The translations under genes were made by a program, and so were the position numbers. From assembly GCF_036226765.1 (NCBI RefSeq), contig NZ_CP109017.1, positions 1,426,001 through 1,490,000 on the forward strand: DNA of 64,000 nucleotides. Direction: 5' to 3'. The notes under the pieces are model-generated. The model ran no database searches and was not told the DNA's origin. It saw nothing but the letters and a program-made list of their open reading frames with translations. Origin of the DNA: Streptomyces sp. NBC_00670 (GTDB lineage Bacteria > Actinomycetota > Actinomycetes > Streptomycetales > Streptomycetaceae). Positions 34,465 through 43,163 of this stretch are shown one piece after another. Each line of letters begins with the position of its first letter. Within the stretch, counting starts at the first letter, position 1.

Positions 34465-35546
34465 AGCCCCTGCTCCTGCCTGTCGTACAGTCCGTCCCCG
34501 GCCCCGTGCGCCGCGGGCACCGCGCCGTGCGCCTCCGCGCCCGGCGCTCCGCCTTCGTGCTCGCCCGCGTCGCCGTACGCCGCGAGCGCCGCCCGCGCCG
34601 CCCGGCGCGCACTGTCCGCGAGCTCCTCCGGCGCGACGATCCGCCCGTCCCGCCCCAGCCGCAGCGCGAGCCGCCGCAGGGAGGCCGGGTCGGGCGTGCG
34701 CAGAGTGATACGCAGTCCTCCGTCGTCGAGTTCATCGGCGCTGTCGTGCGGGTAGTACTCGGCCACCCAGCGCCCGCCCGGCCCGACCTCGACGACGACC
34801 TCGGGGTCCTCGGCGGCGGGCTGCACGAGGCCCTCGGACAGATCCCGCAGCTCCACCTCCGGCGGCGCGGAGGGCTCGTCGAGGATGCGGATCTCGGCGA
34901 CCCGGTCGAGCCGGAAGGTGCGGCGCGCCTCGGAGCGGCGGCACCAGGCCTCGACGTAGGTGTGGCCGACGCTGACCAGGCGGATCGGGTCGATCTCGCG
35001 TTCGGTGACCTCGTCGCGCGCGGGCGAGTAGTAGCGGATCCACAGCCGCCGCCGCTCGGAGATGGCCCGGTCGACGTCGGCGAAGACCCCGCCCTCGGAC
35101 TCGAACGTCACCGAGAGGCGGGAGCTGGCGCCGGCGGCCTCGCCCGCGGCCGTCTCCACCTTGGCGGTGGCGCGCAGCAGCGCCTGCCGGTCGCTCTCGC
35201 GCAGCCCGGGCAGCGTGGCGACGGCCCGGGCGGCCACCAGCAGCGCCGTCGCCTCGTCGGCGGCGAGCCGCAGCGGCTCGGCGGCCTCCGCGCCGAGCGC
35301 GGCGGGGTTGTGCCACCAGATGCGGTCGCCGTCGGTGTCGATGTCGAGCAGGTCGCCGCCGCGGAAGCTGGTGCCGCACATGGGCAGCACGTCGAGGTCG
35401 GAGACGAGCTCCTCCTCGGTGATCCCGAAGGCGCGGGCGACGTCCTCGATCCGGGCGCCCGGCCGCTCGCGCAGATACGTCACCAGGGACAGCATCCGCC
35501 GGGTCTGGTCGATCGCGTTCACCGGCCGGGCCGGCTTGCCTGCCAC
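34461..35546 (-). CDS. pafC: WYL-domain transcriptional regulator PafC
   Basis: The 361-residue protein has an N-terminal winged HTH-like region (ARPVNAIDQTRRMLSLVTYL, DVARAFGITEEELVSDLDVL), a WYL domain (ERRRLWIRYYSPARDEVTER, HTYVEAWCRRSEARRTFRLD) and a WCX C-terminal extension. PafB and PafC form a heteromeric activator of RecA-independent DNA-damage genes in mycobacteria, and sit beside proteasome genes in actinobacteria. The GTG at 35546 follows GAGG closely. It begins 5 nt after the pafB stop, and its TGA overlaps the start of the zinc-ribbon gene. Confidence 0.92.
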   Translation of the reverse strand: MAGKPARPVNAIDQTRRMLSLVTYLRERPGARIEDVARAFGITEEELVSDLDVLPMCGTSFRGGDLLDIDTDGDRIWWHNPAALGAEAAEPLRLAADEATALLVAARAVATLPGLRESDRQALLRATAKVETAAGEAAGASSRLSVTFESEGGVFADVDRAISERRRLWIRYYSPARDEVTEREIDPIRLVSVGHTYVEAWCRRSEARRTFRLDRVAEIRILDEPSAPPEVELRDLSEGLVQPAAEDPEVVVEVGPGGRWVAEYYPHDSADELDDGGLRITLRTPDPASLRRLALRLGRDGRIVAPEELADSARRAARAALAAYGDAGEHEGGAPGAEAHGAVPAAHGAGDGLYDRQEQGL

Positions 35547-35551
35547 TGTCC

Positions 35552-36562
35552 TCAACTCCCCCCTCGGACCCCGGCCACGGCACGCAGCCGGGCCACCACG
35601 TCGGCCCGCAGCTCGGCCGGCTCCAGGACCACCACGTCCGGCCCGAACTCGACCAGCCAGGCGTCCAGGCCGTGCCCGTACGGAATCTCCAACTCGTCCC
35701 AGCCGTTCCCGAGTTCCCGGACCACGGTGGCCTTCGCCCGAAGGGGGTAACCGGCGCCGGAGCGGAGCCGGATCAGCGCGGAACGGTCGGTGATCTCCCC
35801 GGCCCAGCCCGCGACGGTCTCGCGCACGGTCACCACGTCGGGGACGGGCGCGGTGAACCGCCCGGACCTGCTGCGCACCCGCCCGGTGATCCGGGAGAGC
35901 CGGAAGACCCGCTCGGCGCTCCGGTCGCGGTCGAAGCCGGCCAGGTACCAGTGGCCGCGCCAGCACTCCAGTGCCCAGGGCTCGACCTGGCGGGGTTCGG
36001 GGCGGGCGGCGGAGGCCTTGCGGTAGTCGAACACCACGGGGCGGCGGTCGCGGCAGGCCAGCATCAGCGGTTCGAAGGCGGCCTCGTGCACGGGGATGCG
36101 CGGCTCCAGCGCGCCGTGCGCCCCGTAGGGGTCGACGTCCTCGGGGAGGCCGGCCGCGCGCAGCTTCTGCAGGGCGCCGCTGGCCGCGCCGGCGAGACGG
36201 GCCTGCTGCCACACCTTGGCGGCCAGACCGAGCGCGGCGGCCTCCTCGGCGTCGAGCGTGATCGGGGGCAGCCGGTTGCTGTCGCGGCGGGCCAGATAGC
36301 CGACCTCGCCGTCGAGGTTCTCCACGGTCTCGATGACCAGGCCCAGCTCGCGCAGGTCGTCCTTGTCCCGCTCGAACATGCGGTTGAACGAGTCGTCCGA
36401 CGTGTGGGGGGCGCCGGAGGCGAGGACCGCGCCGTTGCCCGGCCCGAACGCCTCGACGTAGGCCTCGATGGATTCGCGCAGCTCGCGCTTGCTGAGCGGC
36501 CGCCGCGTCCCGAGCAGACACAGCGCGAGGTTCATCAGCCGCTCGGCCTTGGCAATGGCCAT
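35552..36562 (-). CDS. pafB: WYL-domain transcriptional regulator PafB
   Basis: The 336-residue protein starts MAIAKAERLMNLALCLLGTR with a winged HTH (RPLSKRELRESIEAYVEAFG, FERDKDDLRELGLVIET). A WYL domain follows (RRPVVFDYRKASAARPEPRQ, VEPWALECWRGHWYLAGFDR) and then a C-terminal WCX region. It is the partner of PafC. Together they are thought to sense ligand-like signals produced during replication stress and activate RNA polymerase. It is the first gene of the operon; a strong hairpin (36634-36669) separates it from the FKBP gene upstream. Confidence 0.92.
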   Translation of the reverse strand: MAIAKAERLMNLALCLLGTRRPLSKRELRESIEAYVEAFGPGNGAVLASGAPHTSDDSFNRMFERDKDDLRELGLVIETVENLDGEVGYLARRDSNRLPPITLDAEEAAALGLAAKVWQQARLAGAASGALQKLRAAGLPEDVDPYGAHGALEPRIPVHEAAFEPLMLACRDRRPVVFDYRKASAARPEPRQVEPWALECWRGHWYLAGFDRDRSAERVFRLSRITGRVRSRSGRFTAPVPDVVTVRETVAGWAGEITDRSALIRLRSGAGYPLRAKATVVRELGNGWDELEIPYGHGLDAWLVEFGPDVVVLEPAELRADVVARLRAVAGVRGGS

Positions 36563-36633
36563 CGACGCCCTACGCCCTTCCCCTATGTGCTTCTGCGCGA
36601 CGACGGTACCGCTCCTTGGTCGCGGGACAAAAG

Positions 36634-36669
36634 CCGAGGGCCCCTGCCCGGGCGGGCGGGGGCCCTCGG
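36634..36669 (-). terminator. hairpin downstream of the FKBP gene
   Basis: CCGAGGGCCCC (36634-36644) pairs perfectly with GGGGCCCTCGG (36659-36669), an 11-bp stem. It lies between the end of the single-domain FKBP gene and the start of pafB, on the same strand, and should separate the two transcripts. Confidence 0.7.
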
Positions 36670-36720
36670 TGCGCGCGGACGGCCGCGAGGGCGGCCCTGC
36701 GGTATCCGCGCGGCGTCACG

Positions 36721-36786
36721 TCACGGCCACGTCGGCGCGACCCCACGGACGCGTCGGCGCGATCTCACGGCCACGTCAGCGCGACT
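36721..36786. repeat. 22-bp tandem repeat, three units, reaching into the FKBP stop codon
   Basis: Three consecutive units, each of 22 nt, follow the pattern TCACGGCCACGTCGGCGCGA plus two bases (36721-36742, 36743-36764, 36765-36786). The third unit contains the stop codon and last codons of the FKBP gene. Unit 3 differs from unit 1 at two positions and unit 2 at four or more, so this is an old expansion beginning inside a coding end. Confidence 0.85.
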
Positions 36787-37156
36787 TCACGCCCACCAGG
36801 TCGCAGACGAAGATCAGCGTCTCGCCCGGCTGGATCGCCCGGCCGGCGCCGCGGTCGCCGTACGCGAGGTGCGCGGGGATGATCAGCTGGCGGCGGCCGC
36901 CCACCTTCATGCCCTGCACGCCCTTGTCCCAGCCCTGGATGACCTGGCCGACGCCGAGCTGGAACTCCAGCGGGGCGCCGCGGTTGTAGGAGGCGTCGAA
37001 CTCCTCGCCGGTGGAGAACGCCACGCCCACGTAGTGGACCTGGACGAAGTCACCCGCCTTGGCCTCGGGGCCGTCGCCCTCCCGCAGGTCCTTGATGTCG
37101 AGGTCGGCCGGGGGCTCGCCGCCCGGGAAGTCGATCTCGGGCTTGTCGATGCTCAC
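36776..37156 (-). CDS. FKBP-type peptidyl-prolyl cis-trans isomerase
   Basis: The 126-residue cytosolic FKBP contains the active-site aromatics and family motifs: FVQVHYVGVAFSTGEEFDAS, LEFQLGVGQVIQGWDKGVQG, RRQLIIPAHLAYGDRG and TLIFVCDLVGV. It speeds proline isomerisation in folding proteins. The GTG at 37156 gives MSIDKPEIDFPGGEPP, the usual Streptomyces N-terminus. It lies 78 nt after the FKBP lipoprotein gene and is followed by a 22-bp tandem repeat and a terminator. Confidence 0.95.
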   Translation of the reverse strand: MSIDKPEIDFPGGEPPADLDIKDLREGDGPEAKAGDFVQVHYVGVAFSTGEEFDASYNRGAPLEFQLGVGQVIQGWDKGVQGMKVGGRRQLIIPAHLAYGDRGAGRAIQPGETLIFVCDLVGVKSR

Positions 37157-37234
37157 TTCTCCAGCTCCTGCATGTCGATACGGCAAAACAACAGAACAAC
37201 AGACAACGGGGTCAGTCTTTCATCTTCCGCGGGA

Positions 37235-38245
37235 CTACATCGCCGCCAGGATGTCCACGGAGAACACCAGGGTGGAGCCCTTCTTGACGACGTCGCCGGC
37301 CGGCGGGGTGTCGCCGTACCCCAGGTCGGGCGGGACCACGAGCAGCACACGGCTGCCGACCTTCTTGCCGGTCAGCCCCTGGGTCACTCCCTTGAGGACC
37401 TGTTCCATCTGGGCCAGCGAGAACTGGTTCAGCGACTGGCGCTCGTACGTCGACTCGAACTTCTTGCCGCCCTTCCAGACCAGGCCCACCATCTGGACCA
37501 GCACGGTCTGGTCCTTCTTGACGGCCGCCCCGTCGCCCTCCAGGACGTACGCGGAGACGAGTTTCTTCGGCGGGTCGCCCCCGGGGACCTTCACGGAGGG
37601 CTCCTTGCCGTCCGTGTTGGTGCCCACCGTGGGCAGGGCCGCGTCGTTCTGCGGGACCTTCTCGCCCTTGACGGAGCTCTTGGCGTTGAACGTCTCCTGG
37701 ATGTCGACGACGAAGACCAGCGTGTCGGTGCCCTTGATGCCCGCCTGGCTGTTGCCGTCGCTGCCGTAGCCCCAGGTCGGCGGGACGGCCATCTCGACGC
37801 GGCTGCCGGTCTTCTTCCCCGCCAGGCCGTACCGCCAGCCGTCGATGACGCCGCCCTGGGCGAGCTGGATGAGCAGGGGCGTGCCGCGGTCGTAGGAGTT
37901 GTCGAAGACCTTCGCGGTGTCCCAGATCTGGCCGAGGTAGTGGGCCTGGACGAAGTCGTTCTCCGCGACCGTGCGGCCGCTGCCAGCGATGACCGTGCGG
38001 ACCGCGAGGTTCTTGGAGGGGTCGCCGCTGCCCTTGGCCACGGTGGGCTTCTCGCCGAACTTCTTGCCCGCGGTGATGGCCGGGAGCGGTCCGTCCACGA
38101 TCTTCGGCGGCGGCGCGGCGGAGGTGGCCGACGCGGAGGGCGAGGGGCTGTCACCGGTCTTGCTGCCGGACGAGTCGTCGCCGCAGCCGGCGAGCGTGAC
38201 CAGCCCCGCGGGCAGGGTGGCGAGAAGGAGGGAGCGTCGGCGCAC
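37235..38245 (-). CDS. lipoprotein with two FKBP domains
   Basis: The 336-residue protein has a lipoprotein signal (RRRSLLLATLPAGLVTLAGC, lipobox LAGC with the modified Cys at about residue 21) that also resembles a twin-arginine signal, with RRRSLLL. After a Ser/Thr-rich spacer come two FKBP-type isomerase domains. The first is about 65-185 (FVQAHYLGQIWDTAKVFDNS, VPPTWGYGSDG) and the second about 210-336 (LVQMVGLVWKGGKKFESTYE, VVPPDLGYGDTPPAGDVV). It should act outside the membrane on exported proteins. Whether both domains are catalytic is unclear; the second lacks some conserved aromatics. The GTG at 38245 is the best start. Confidence 0.88.
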   Translation of the reverse strand: MRRRSLLLATLPAGLVTLAGCGDDSSGSKTGDSPSPSASATSAAPPPKIVDGPLPAITAGKKFGEKPTVAKGSGDPSKNLAVRTVIAGSGRTVAENDFVQAHYLGQIWDTAKVFDNSYDRGTPLLIQLAQGGVIDGWRYGLAGKKTGSRVEMAVPPTWGYGSDGNSQAGIKGTDTLVFVVDIQETFNAKSSVKGEKVPQNDAALPTVGTNTDGKEPSVKVPGGDPPKKLVSAYVLEGDGAAVKKDQTVLVQMVGLVWKGGKKFESTYERQSLNQFSLAQMEQVLKGVTQGLTGKKVGSRVLLVVPPDLGYGDTPPAGDVVKKGSTLVFSVDILAAM

Positions 38246-38342
38246 TGTGGGTGCCTCAATCGATCGGTCTTGCGACGGCTTCACCGGCGGTGGGGCCGGG
38301 TGCCACGGACGGAAGTGCGCGCAAACTCTACGGCGTGAGAAG

Positions 38343-38369
38343 GGCGCCGCACGGTTAACGTGCGACGCC
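38343..38369 (-). terminator. paired hairpins downstream of pafA
   Basis: GGCGCCGCACG and CGTGCGACGCC form a stem with one mismatch (38343-38369). A second perfect palindrome, CCGGGACCGGGGTCCCGG, follows at 38381-38398. Both lie between the pafA stop and the FKBP lipoprotein start on the same strand. Confidence 0.6.
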
Positions 38370-38453
38370 CGTGTGGCGTTCCGGGACCGGGGTCCCGGAG
38401 TGCCCTTTCTCACCCGGCGGAACTCGACGGGCCCCGCCGGAACTCGCCGGCTC

Positions 38454-39815
38454 TCACATGCCGGCGATCAGTTTCTCCACCCGGTCGTCCACCGAACGGA
38501 ACGGGTCCTTGCACAACACCGTGCGCTGTGCCTGGTCGTTGAGCTTGAGGTGCACCCAGTCGACGGTGAAGTCGCGGCGCTGTTCCTGGGCCCGCCGGAT
38601 GAAGTCGCCGCGCAGTCGGGCCCGAGTGGTCTGCGGGGGAACCGACTTGCCTTCGAAGATCTTCAAGTCGTTGGCGATCCGGGTGGCCTGACCCTTCTTC
38701 TCCAGCAGGTAGTACAGGCCACGACGGCGGTGGATGTCGTGGTAGGCGAGGTCTATCTGGGCGACCCGCGGGTGCGACATCGTCATGTTGTGCTTGGCCC
38801 GGTACCGCTCGATGAGCTTGTACTTCATGACCCAGTCGATCTCGGTGCCGATGCGGTCCAGGTCCTCGGACTCGATGGCGTCCAGGGTGCGGCCCCACAG
38901 TTCCAGCACCTGTTCGACGGTGCCGGTGCGGATGCCGCGGCGCTCGCAGAAGTCGAGCGCCTTCTCGTAGTACTCGCGCTGCACCTCCAGGGCGGAGGCC
39001 TCGCGGCCGCTGGCCAGGCGCACCTTGCGGCGGCCGGTGATGTCGTGGCTGACCTCGCGGATCGCCCGGATGGGGTTCTCCAGGGTGAGGTCGCGCATCA
39101 CCGTGCCCGCCTCGATCATGCGCAGGACGAGGTCGGTGGCGCCGACCTTGAGCAGCATCGTCGTCTCGGACATGTTCGAGTCGCCCACGATGACGTGCAG
39201 CCGGCGGTAGCGCTCGGCGTCCGCGTGCGGTTCGTCACGCGTGTTGATGATGGGCCGGGACCGCGTCGTCGCCGAGGAGACGCCCTCCCAGATGTGCTCG
39301 GCACGCTGGCTGACGCAGTACACCGCGCCCCTGGGGGTCTGCAGCACCTTGCCGGCGCCGCACAGCAGCTGCCGTGTGACGAGGAACGGAATGAGGATGT
39401 CCGCGAGCCGCGAGAACTCCCCGTGCCGGGCCACCAGGTAGTTCTCGTGGCAGCCGTAGGAGTTTCCGGCGGAGTCGGTGTTGTTCTTGAAGAGGTAGAC
39501 GTCGCCCGCGATTCCCTCCTCGTGCAGGCGGCGTTCGGCGTCGACCAGCAGCCCTTCGAGAATGCGCTCGCCGGCCTTGTCGTGAGTGACCAGTTCGGTC
39601 ACGTTGTCACATTCGGGTGTCGCGTATTCCGGGTGGGAACCGACGTCCAGATACAGACGGGCTCCGTTCCGCAGAAACACATTGCTGCTGCGGCCCCATG
39701 ACACGACACGGCGGAAGAGGTACCGCGCCACCTCGTCAGGCGACAGACGGCGCTGTCCCCTGAACGTGCACGTGACGCCGTACTCGTTCTCCAGCCCGAA
39801 AATGCGGCGGTCCAT
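38454..39815 (-). CDS. pafA: Pup-protein ligase PafA
   Basis: The 453-residue ligase activates the C-terminal glutamate of Pup with ATP and joins it to lysine side chains of target proteins. It starts [16 protein letters not shown] (nucleotide-binding strand) and contains [20 protein letters not shown] with the catalytic Asp57. It also has the [20 protein letters not shown] metal/ATP segment, [20 protein letters not shown] and the C-terminal domain ([15 protein letters not shown]). PafA and Dop are homologues of the glutamine-synthetase fold. The gene is upstream of two FKBP genes and 9 nt downstream of the MFS gene. Confidence 0.97.
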   Translation of the reverse strand: MDRRIFGLENEYGVTCTFRGQRRLSPDEVARYLFRRVVSWGRSSNVFLRNGARLYLDVGSHPEYATPECDNVTELVTHDKAGERILEGLLVDAERRLHEEGIAGDVYLFKNNTDSAGNSYGCHENYLVARHGEFSRLADILIPFLVTRQLLCGAGKVLQTPRGAVYCVSQRAEHIWEGVSSATTRSRPIINTRDEPHADAERYRRLHVIVGDSNMSETTMLLKVGATDLVLRMIEAGTVMRDLTLENPIRAIREVSHDITGRRKVRLASGREASALEVQREYYEKALDFCERRGIRTGTVEQVLELWGRTLDAIESEDLDRIGTEIDWVMKYKLIERYRAKHNMTMSHPRVAQIDLAYHDIHRRRGLYYLLEKKGQATRIANDLKIFEGKSVPPQTTRARLRGDFIRRAQEQRRDFTVDWVHLKLNDQAQRTVLCKDPFRSVDDRVEKLIAGM

Positions 39816-39824
39816 GACTGAACA

Positions 39825-41084
39825 TTACGCCCGATCACCCGAACTGAAACGGGGTTCGGCAGCACGGTTTGGATCATTTTCCGGTGAACACGCAACGACC
39901 GCTCCCGGCGGGGGAGCTGCGAGGACCCGTGTCGTGGCGAGCAGCACGAGCAGGGAGACGGCTCCCGCCGCTCCCGGCACCGCGAAACCGGCCGCCGCGC
40001 CGCCCGACTGGACCACGGGTCCCGCGAGCCCGGTACCCACGGAGGAGCCCACGGTGAACGTCGTCACGAGCCAGGAGAACGCCTCGGTGACCGTCCCGGC
40101 CGGCGCGTGCCGGTCGACGAGGACGAACGCGCAGGCGATGCACGGCGCCAGGAACACCCCGGAGACCACGCTGAGCGCGACCATGCCCGGCGCGCCCGGC
40201 ATCAGCATCAGGGGGAGGTAACAGACCGCCAGCAGGGCCACCAGGATCCGCAGTCGCCGCTCCGGCGCCCCGCTCCACCGCCGCGCCCCGTAGACCGCGC
40301 CGCCCATGAGGGCGCCGAGGCCCAGGGCGGCCATCAGCCACCCGTAGACGGCGTCGCCGCCGTGGTCGTCGGCGTAGGACACCGCGGCCACCGTGATGGA
40401 GCCGAGGGCGACGCCGACGAACAGGAAGGCGCCGAGCAGGGCGAGCAGCCCGGGTGAGCGCAGGGCGCCGAGCCAGTGCGCCTCCCGGGGCGCCGAGCGC
40501 CACGCGCGCGAGGGCGGCGAGGCGACCACCCAGAGGGCGCCCAGCACGCCCACCGCGTTGAGCACGAGCAGCGCGGCCCGCTCCGACCACAGCGACACGC
40601 ACAGGGTCACCAGGAGCGGTCCGACGGTGAACATGACCTCCTGGGCGACGGCGTCCATGGCGTACGCCGTGGGGACCTGCTCCTCGCGGCGCAGGACGGA
40701 GGGCCACAGGGCGCGCAGGCCGCCCTCCAGGGGCGGGGTGAACAGTCCGGCGGCCGCGACGGCGGCGTAGGCGAGCGGCAGCGGTTCGGTGCCGGAGAGC
40801 GCCAGGACGGTCATGGCGAGGGCGGAGGCGAGCGCGGCGGGGAGCTGGACGCGCGGCTGGCCGCGCAGGTCGACGAGGCGGCCGAGCAGCGGCTGCCCCA
40901 CGGCGTTGGCGACGCCGTACACGGCCGCCAGGGCGCCGGCCAGGCCGTAGCCGCCGCCCTGGGCGCGGACGAACAGCACGAGGGCGATGGCGGCGGTCGC
41001 GTTGGGCAGCCGTCCGGTCAGGGTGCCGGCCAGCAGCCGGGCCGCGTGCCTCGTACGGAGGATCTCCAGGTACCCCGCGGCCAT
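39825..41084 (-). CDS. MFS transporter
   Basis: The 419-residue membrane protein has about 12 hydrophobic helices and a loop 2-3 motif GRLVDLRGQPR of the major facilitator superfamily. Substrate is not predictable; Streptomyces homologues are simply annotated as efflux-type MFS proteins. ATG at 41084 follows AGAGG; GTG three codons upstream is an alternative. Its 3' end lies 9 nt before pafA, so pafA may be read by run-through from this promoter. It is divergent from a LacI regulator with a symmetric site in between. Confidence 0.85.
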   Translation of the reverse strand: MAAGYLEILRTRHAARLLAGTLTGRLPNATAAIALVLFVRAQGGGYGLAGALAAVYGVANAVGQPLLGRLVDLRGQPRVQLPAALASALAMTVLALSGTEPLPLAYAAVAAAGLFTPPLEGGLRALWPSVLRREEQVPTAYAMDAVAQEVMFTVGPLLVTLCVSLWSERAALLVLNAVGVLGALWVVASPPSRAWRSAPREAHWLGALRSPGLLALLGAFLFVGVALGSITVAAVSYADDHGGDAVYGWLMAALGLGALMGGAVYGARRWSGAPERRLRILVALLAVCYLPLMLMPGAPGMVALSVVSGVFLAPCIACAFVLVDRHAPAGTVTEAFSWLVTTFTVGSSVGTGLAGPVVQSGGAAAGFAVPGAAGAVSLLVLLATTRVLAAPPPGAVVACSPENDPNRAAEPRFSSGDRA

Positions 41085-41130
41085 GCCCGCCACCTCTCTC
41101 GACGCCTGCCAGTGTCACGTGGGCCGGTGT

Positions 41131-41157
41131 TACGTATAACTTTCTCCCGCATACGTA
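41131..41157. promoter_or_regulatory. inverted repeat TACGTAT-N13-ATACGTA in the LacI/MFS gap, candidate operator
   Basis: The 7-bp arms (41131-41137 and 41151-41157) are perfectly complementary, and each contains a TACGTA palindrome. They lie 44 nt before the LacI gene and 47 nt before the MFS gene. A site for the adjacent LacI repressor controlling both genes is the simplest reading. Confidence 0.5.
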
Positions 41158-41201
41158 CCATGTGCGCTGTTCACTGGTCCAGACGAAGGAGCGGTCCCGC
41201 G

Positions 41202-42260
41202 GTGGCAGCCAACAGCACGCGCCCGACCAGCCGGGACGTGGCCCGGGCCGCCGGGGTGTCGCAGGCGGCGGTCTCCCTGGTGTTCGGCGACAAGTGGCGC
41301 GGCCGGGTCTCCGAGCCCACCGCCGAGCGGGTCCGCGCCGCCGCCCGCCGGCTCGGTTACCGGCCCAACCTCGCCGCCCGCAACCTCCGCCTCGGCCGCA
41401 CCCGCACGGTGCTGCTCGTGGTGCCGGCGCTGACCACCGAGTTCTTCGGCGGTGTCTACACCGGCGCCGCCCGCGTCGCCGCCGACCACGGCTTCGGGCT
41501 GGTCCTCTACCCCTCCCCCGAGGGCGTCGGCCCCGCCCGCGACCCGTTCCCGTCCGCCCGGGCGGCCCTGGACGGCGTCATCGCCTCCTCCATGGCCGCC
41601 GACGCCCTCACCGCGCTGCGCGGCGACGAGCTGCCGCTGGTCATGCTGGACAGCGACCCGGACACCGGCCCGGGCGCCGCCACGGTCAACCTGGACATCG
41701 CCGACGGCATGCGCCGGGTCGCCGACCATCTGCTGGGCCTCGGTCACCGGCGGTTCCTGCACCTGGCGGCGGACGTGCCGTCCTGGACCTTCGAGGTGCG
41801 CGCACGGGAACTGGCCGCACGCCTCGGCGAGATCCCGGGCACCGAGCTGCACACCGCGCGCGCCCCCATCTCGATCGAGGACGCGGTGGCCGCCGCCCGG
41901 ACCGCCCTGTCCGCGCCGGGCGCCCGGCCGACCGCGCTGGTGTGCGACGACGACATGCTCGCCGCGGGCGCCTACAAGGCCGCCCGCCGGCTCGGCCTGC
42001 GCGTCCCCGACGACCTCTCCGTCACCGGGGTGGACGACCTCGGGCTCGCCGCGGCGCTCGACCCCGAGCTGACGACCGTGCGCCTGGACGCCGAGCGCTT
42101 CGGTGAGCGCGGCATGCACGCCCTCCTGGCCGTTCTGGAGGGCCGCCGGGTGGAGGTGGGCGACATCCCGGTGGAGCTGGTCGTCCGCGGCTCCACGGCG
42201 CCTCCCGGCCCGCCCCGGGACGGGGCCGGCGCCGCCCGGCGTGTCGACGCGTCGCTCTGA
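41202..42260 (+). CDS. LacI-family transcriptional regulator
   Basis: The 352-residue regulator has the LacI HTH (TSRDVARAAGVSQAAVSLVF, ERVRAAARRLGYRPNLAARN) followed by a periplasmic-binding-protein-like ligand domain (VLLVVPALTTEFFGGVYTGA, GLVLYPSPEGVG, LVCDDDMLAAGAYKAARRLG, TGVDDLGLAAALDPELTTVR). It probably binds a sugar or small metabolite and represses the divergent MFS transporter. GTG at 41202 follows AAGGAG at ten nt; ATG at 41160 is a longer alternative but overlaps the candidate operator. Confidence 0.9.
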   Translation: MAANSTRPTSRDVARAAGVSQAAVSLVFGDKWRGRVSEPTAERVRAAARRLGYRPNLAARNLRLGRTRTVLLVVPALTTEFFGGVYTGAARVAADHGFGLVLYPSPEGVGPARDPFPSARAALDGVIASSMAADALTALRGDELPLVMLDSDPDTGPGAATVNLDIADGMRRVADHLLGLGHRRFLHLAADVPSWTFEVRARELAARLGEIPGTELHTARAPISIEDAVAAARTALSAPGARPTALVCDDDMLAAGAYKAARRLGLRVPDDLSVTGVDDLGLAAALDPELTTVRLDAERFGERGMHALLAVLEGRRVEVGDIPVELVVRGSTAPPGPPRDGAGAARRVDASL

Positions 42261-42267
42261 GACGCGC

Positions 42268-42304
42268 CGGTGCCCCGGCCGCGTGACCGCGGGCCGGGGC
42301 ACCG
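42268..42304. terminator. bidirectional hairpin between the LacI and prcA genes
   Basis: CGGTGCCCCGGCC (42268-42280) and GGCCGGGGCACCG (42292-42304) form a perfect 13-bp stem. It lies between convergent genes just past both stops. Confidence 0.85.
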
Positions 42305-42324
42305 GGAGGCGGGGCGTCGGGCGG

Positions 42325-43104
42325 TCAGTCCGCCTCGGGGTCGGTCTTCTCGATGCCGCCCGCGGCATCGTCGTCGTCGGCGTCGGCGCTTCCGGCCGGC
42401 CCGGCGTCGCCCGCCAGCAGCCGCGCCAGGCGGTTGCCGACGATCCGCTTGAACTTGCGCTGCTGCGGCCGCGTACGGTCCAGGACGGCCACCTCCAGGC
42501 GCTCGGCGGGGATCTCCCGCTCGCTGCCGTTGGTGTCCCGCGACAGCGCCTGCACGGCCAGCTTGAGCGCCTCCGCCAGCGTCATGCCGTCGCGGTGCCG
42601 CTGGTCCAGGAAGGAGCTGATCTGCTCCGCGTTGCCGCCGACCGCGACCGAGCCGTGCTCGTCCACGATCGAGCCGTCGTGCGGCAGCCGGTAGATCTGG
42701 TCGCCCTCGGGGGTCTCCCCCACCTCGGCGACGACCAGCTCCACCTCGTAGGGCTTCTCGGCCGCGCTGGAGAAGATCGTGCCGAGCGTCTGCGCGTAGA
42801 CGTTCGCCAGGCCGCGGGCGGTCACGTCGGTGCGGTCGTAGGTGTAGCCCCGCAGGTCGGCGTAGCGCACGCCGCCGATCCGCAGGTTCTCGTACTCGTT
42901 GTACTTGCCGGCCGCGGCGAAGCCGATCCGGTCGTAGATCTCGCTGAACTTGTGCAGCGCGCGGGACGGGTTCTCACCGACGAAGACGATGCCGTCGGCG
43001 TACTGCAGCACCACCAGGCTGCGGCCGCGGGCGATGCCCTTGCGGGCGTACTCCGCGCGGTCCGCCATCGCCTGCTGAGGAGAAACATAGAACGGCGTCG
43101 ACAC
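42325..43104 (-). CDS. prcA: 20S proteasome alpha subunit
   Basis: The 259-residue alpha subunit forms the outer rings and gate of the 20S core. It has the alpha N-terminus [20 protein letters not shown], followed by [20 protein letters not shown] and [20 protein letters not shown], and has no catalytic Thr. The C-terminus has a Gly/Ala/Asp-rich tail of about 25 residues ([13 protein letters not shown]). The GTG at 43104 starts 59 nt after prcB. It pairs with PrcB and with the ATPase Arc to degrade pupylated proteins. Confidence 0.97.
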   Translation of the reverse strand: MSTPFYVSPQQAMADRAEYARKGIARGRSLVVLQYADGIVFVGENPSRALHKFSEIYDRIGFAAAGKYNEYENLRIGGVRYADLRGYTYDRTDVTARGLANVYAQTLGTIFSSAAEKPYEVELVVAEVGETPEGDQIYRLPHDGSIVDEHGSVAVGGNAEQISSFLDQRHRDGMTLAEALKLAVQALSRDTNGSEREIPAERLEVAVLDRTRPQQRKFKRIVGNRLARLLAGDAGPAGSADADDDDAAGGIEKTDPEAD

Positions 43105-43163
43105 CGGTTATCCGTCCCTTTCTGTGGAAGTCACTCGAACACCTCGAACAAGACCGGGCGCCG

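Noticed and set aside
34461..36521. A 686-codon minus-strand frame spanning pafC and part of pafB
   Set aside because: The first 325 codons are an out-of-frame shadow of pafB; the real pafC begins at the GTG at 35546.
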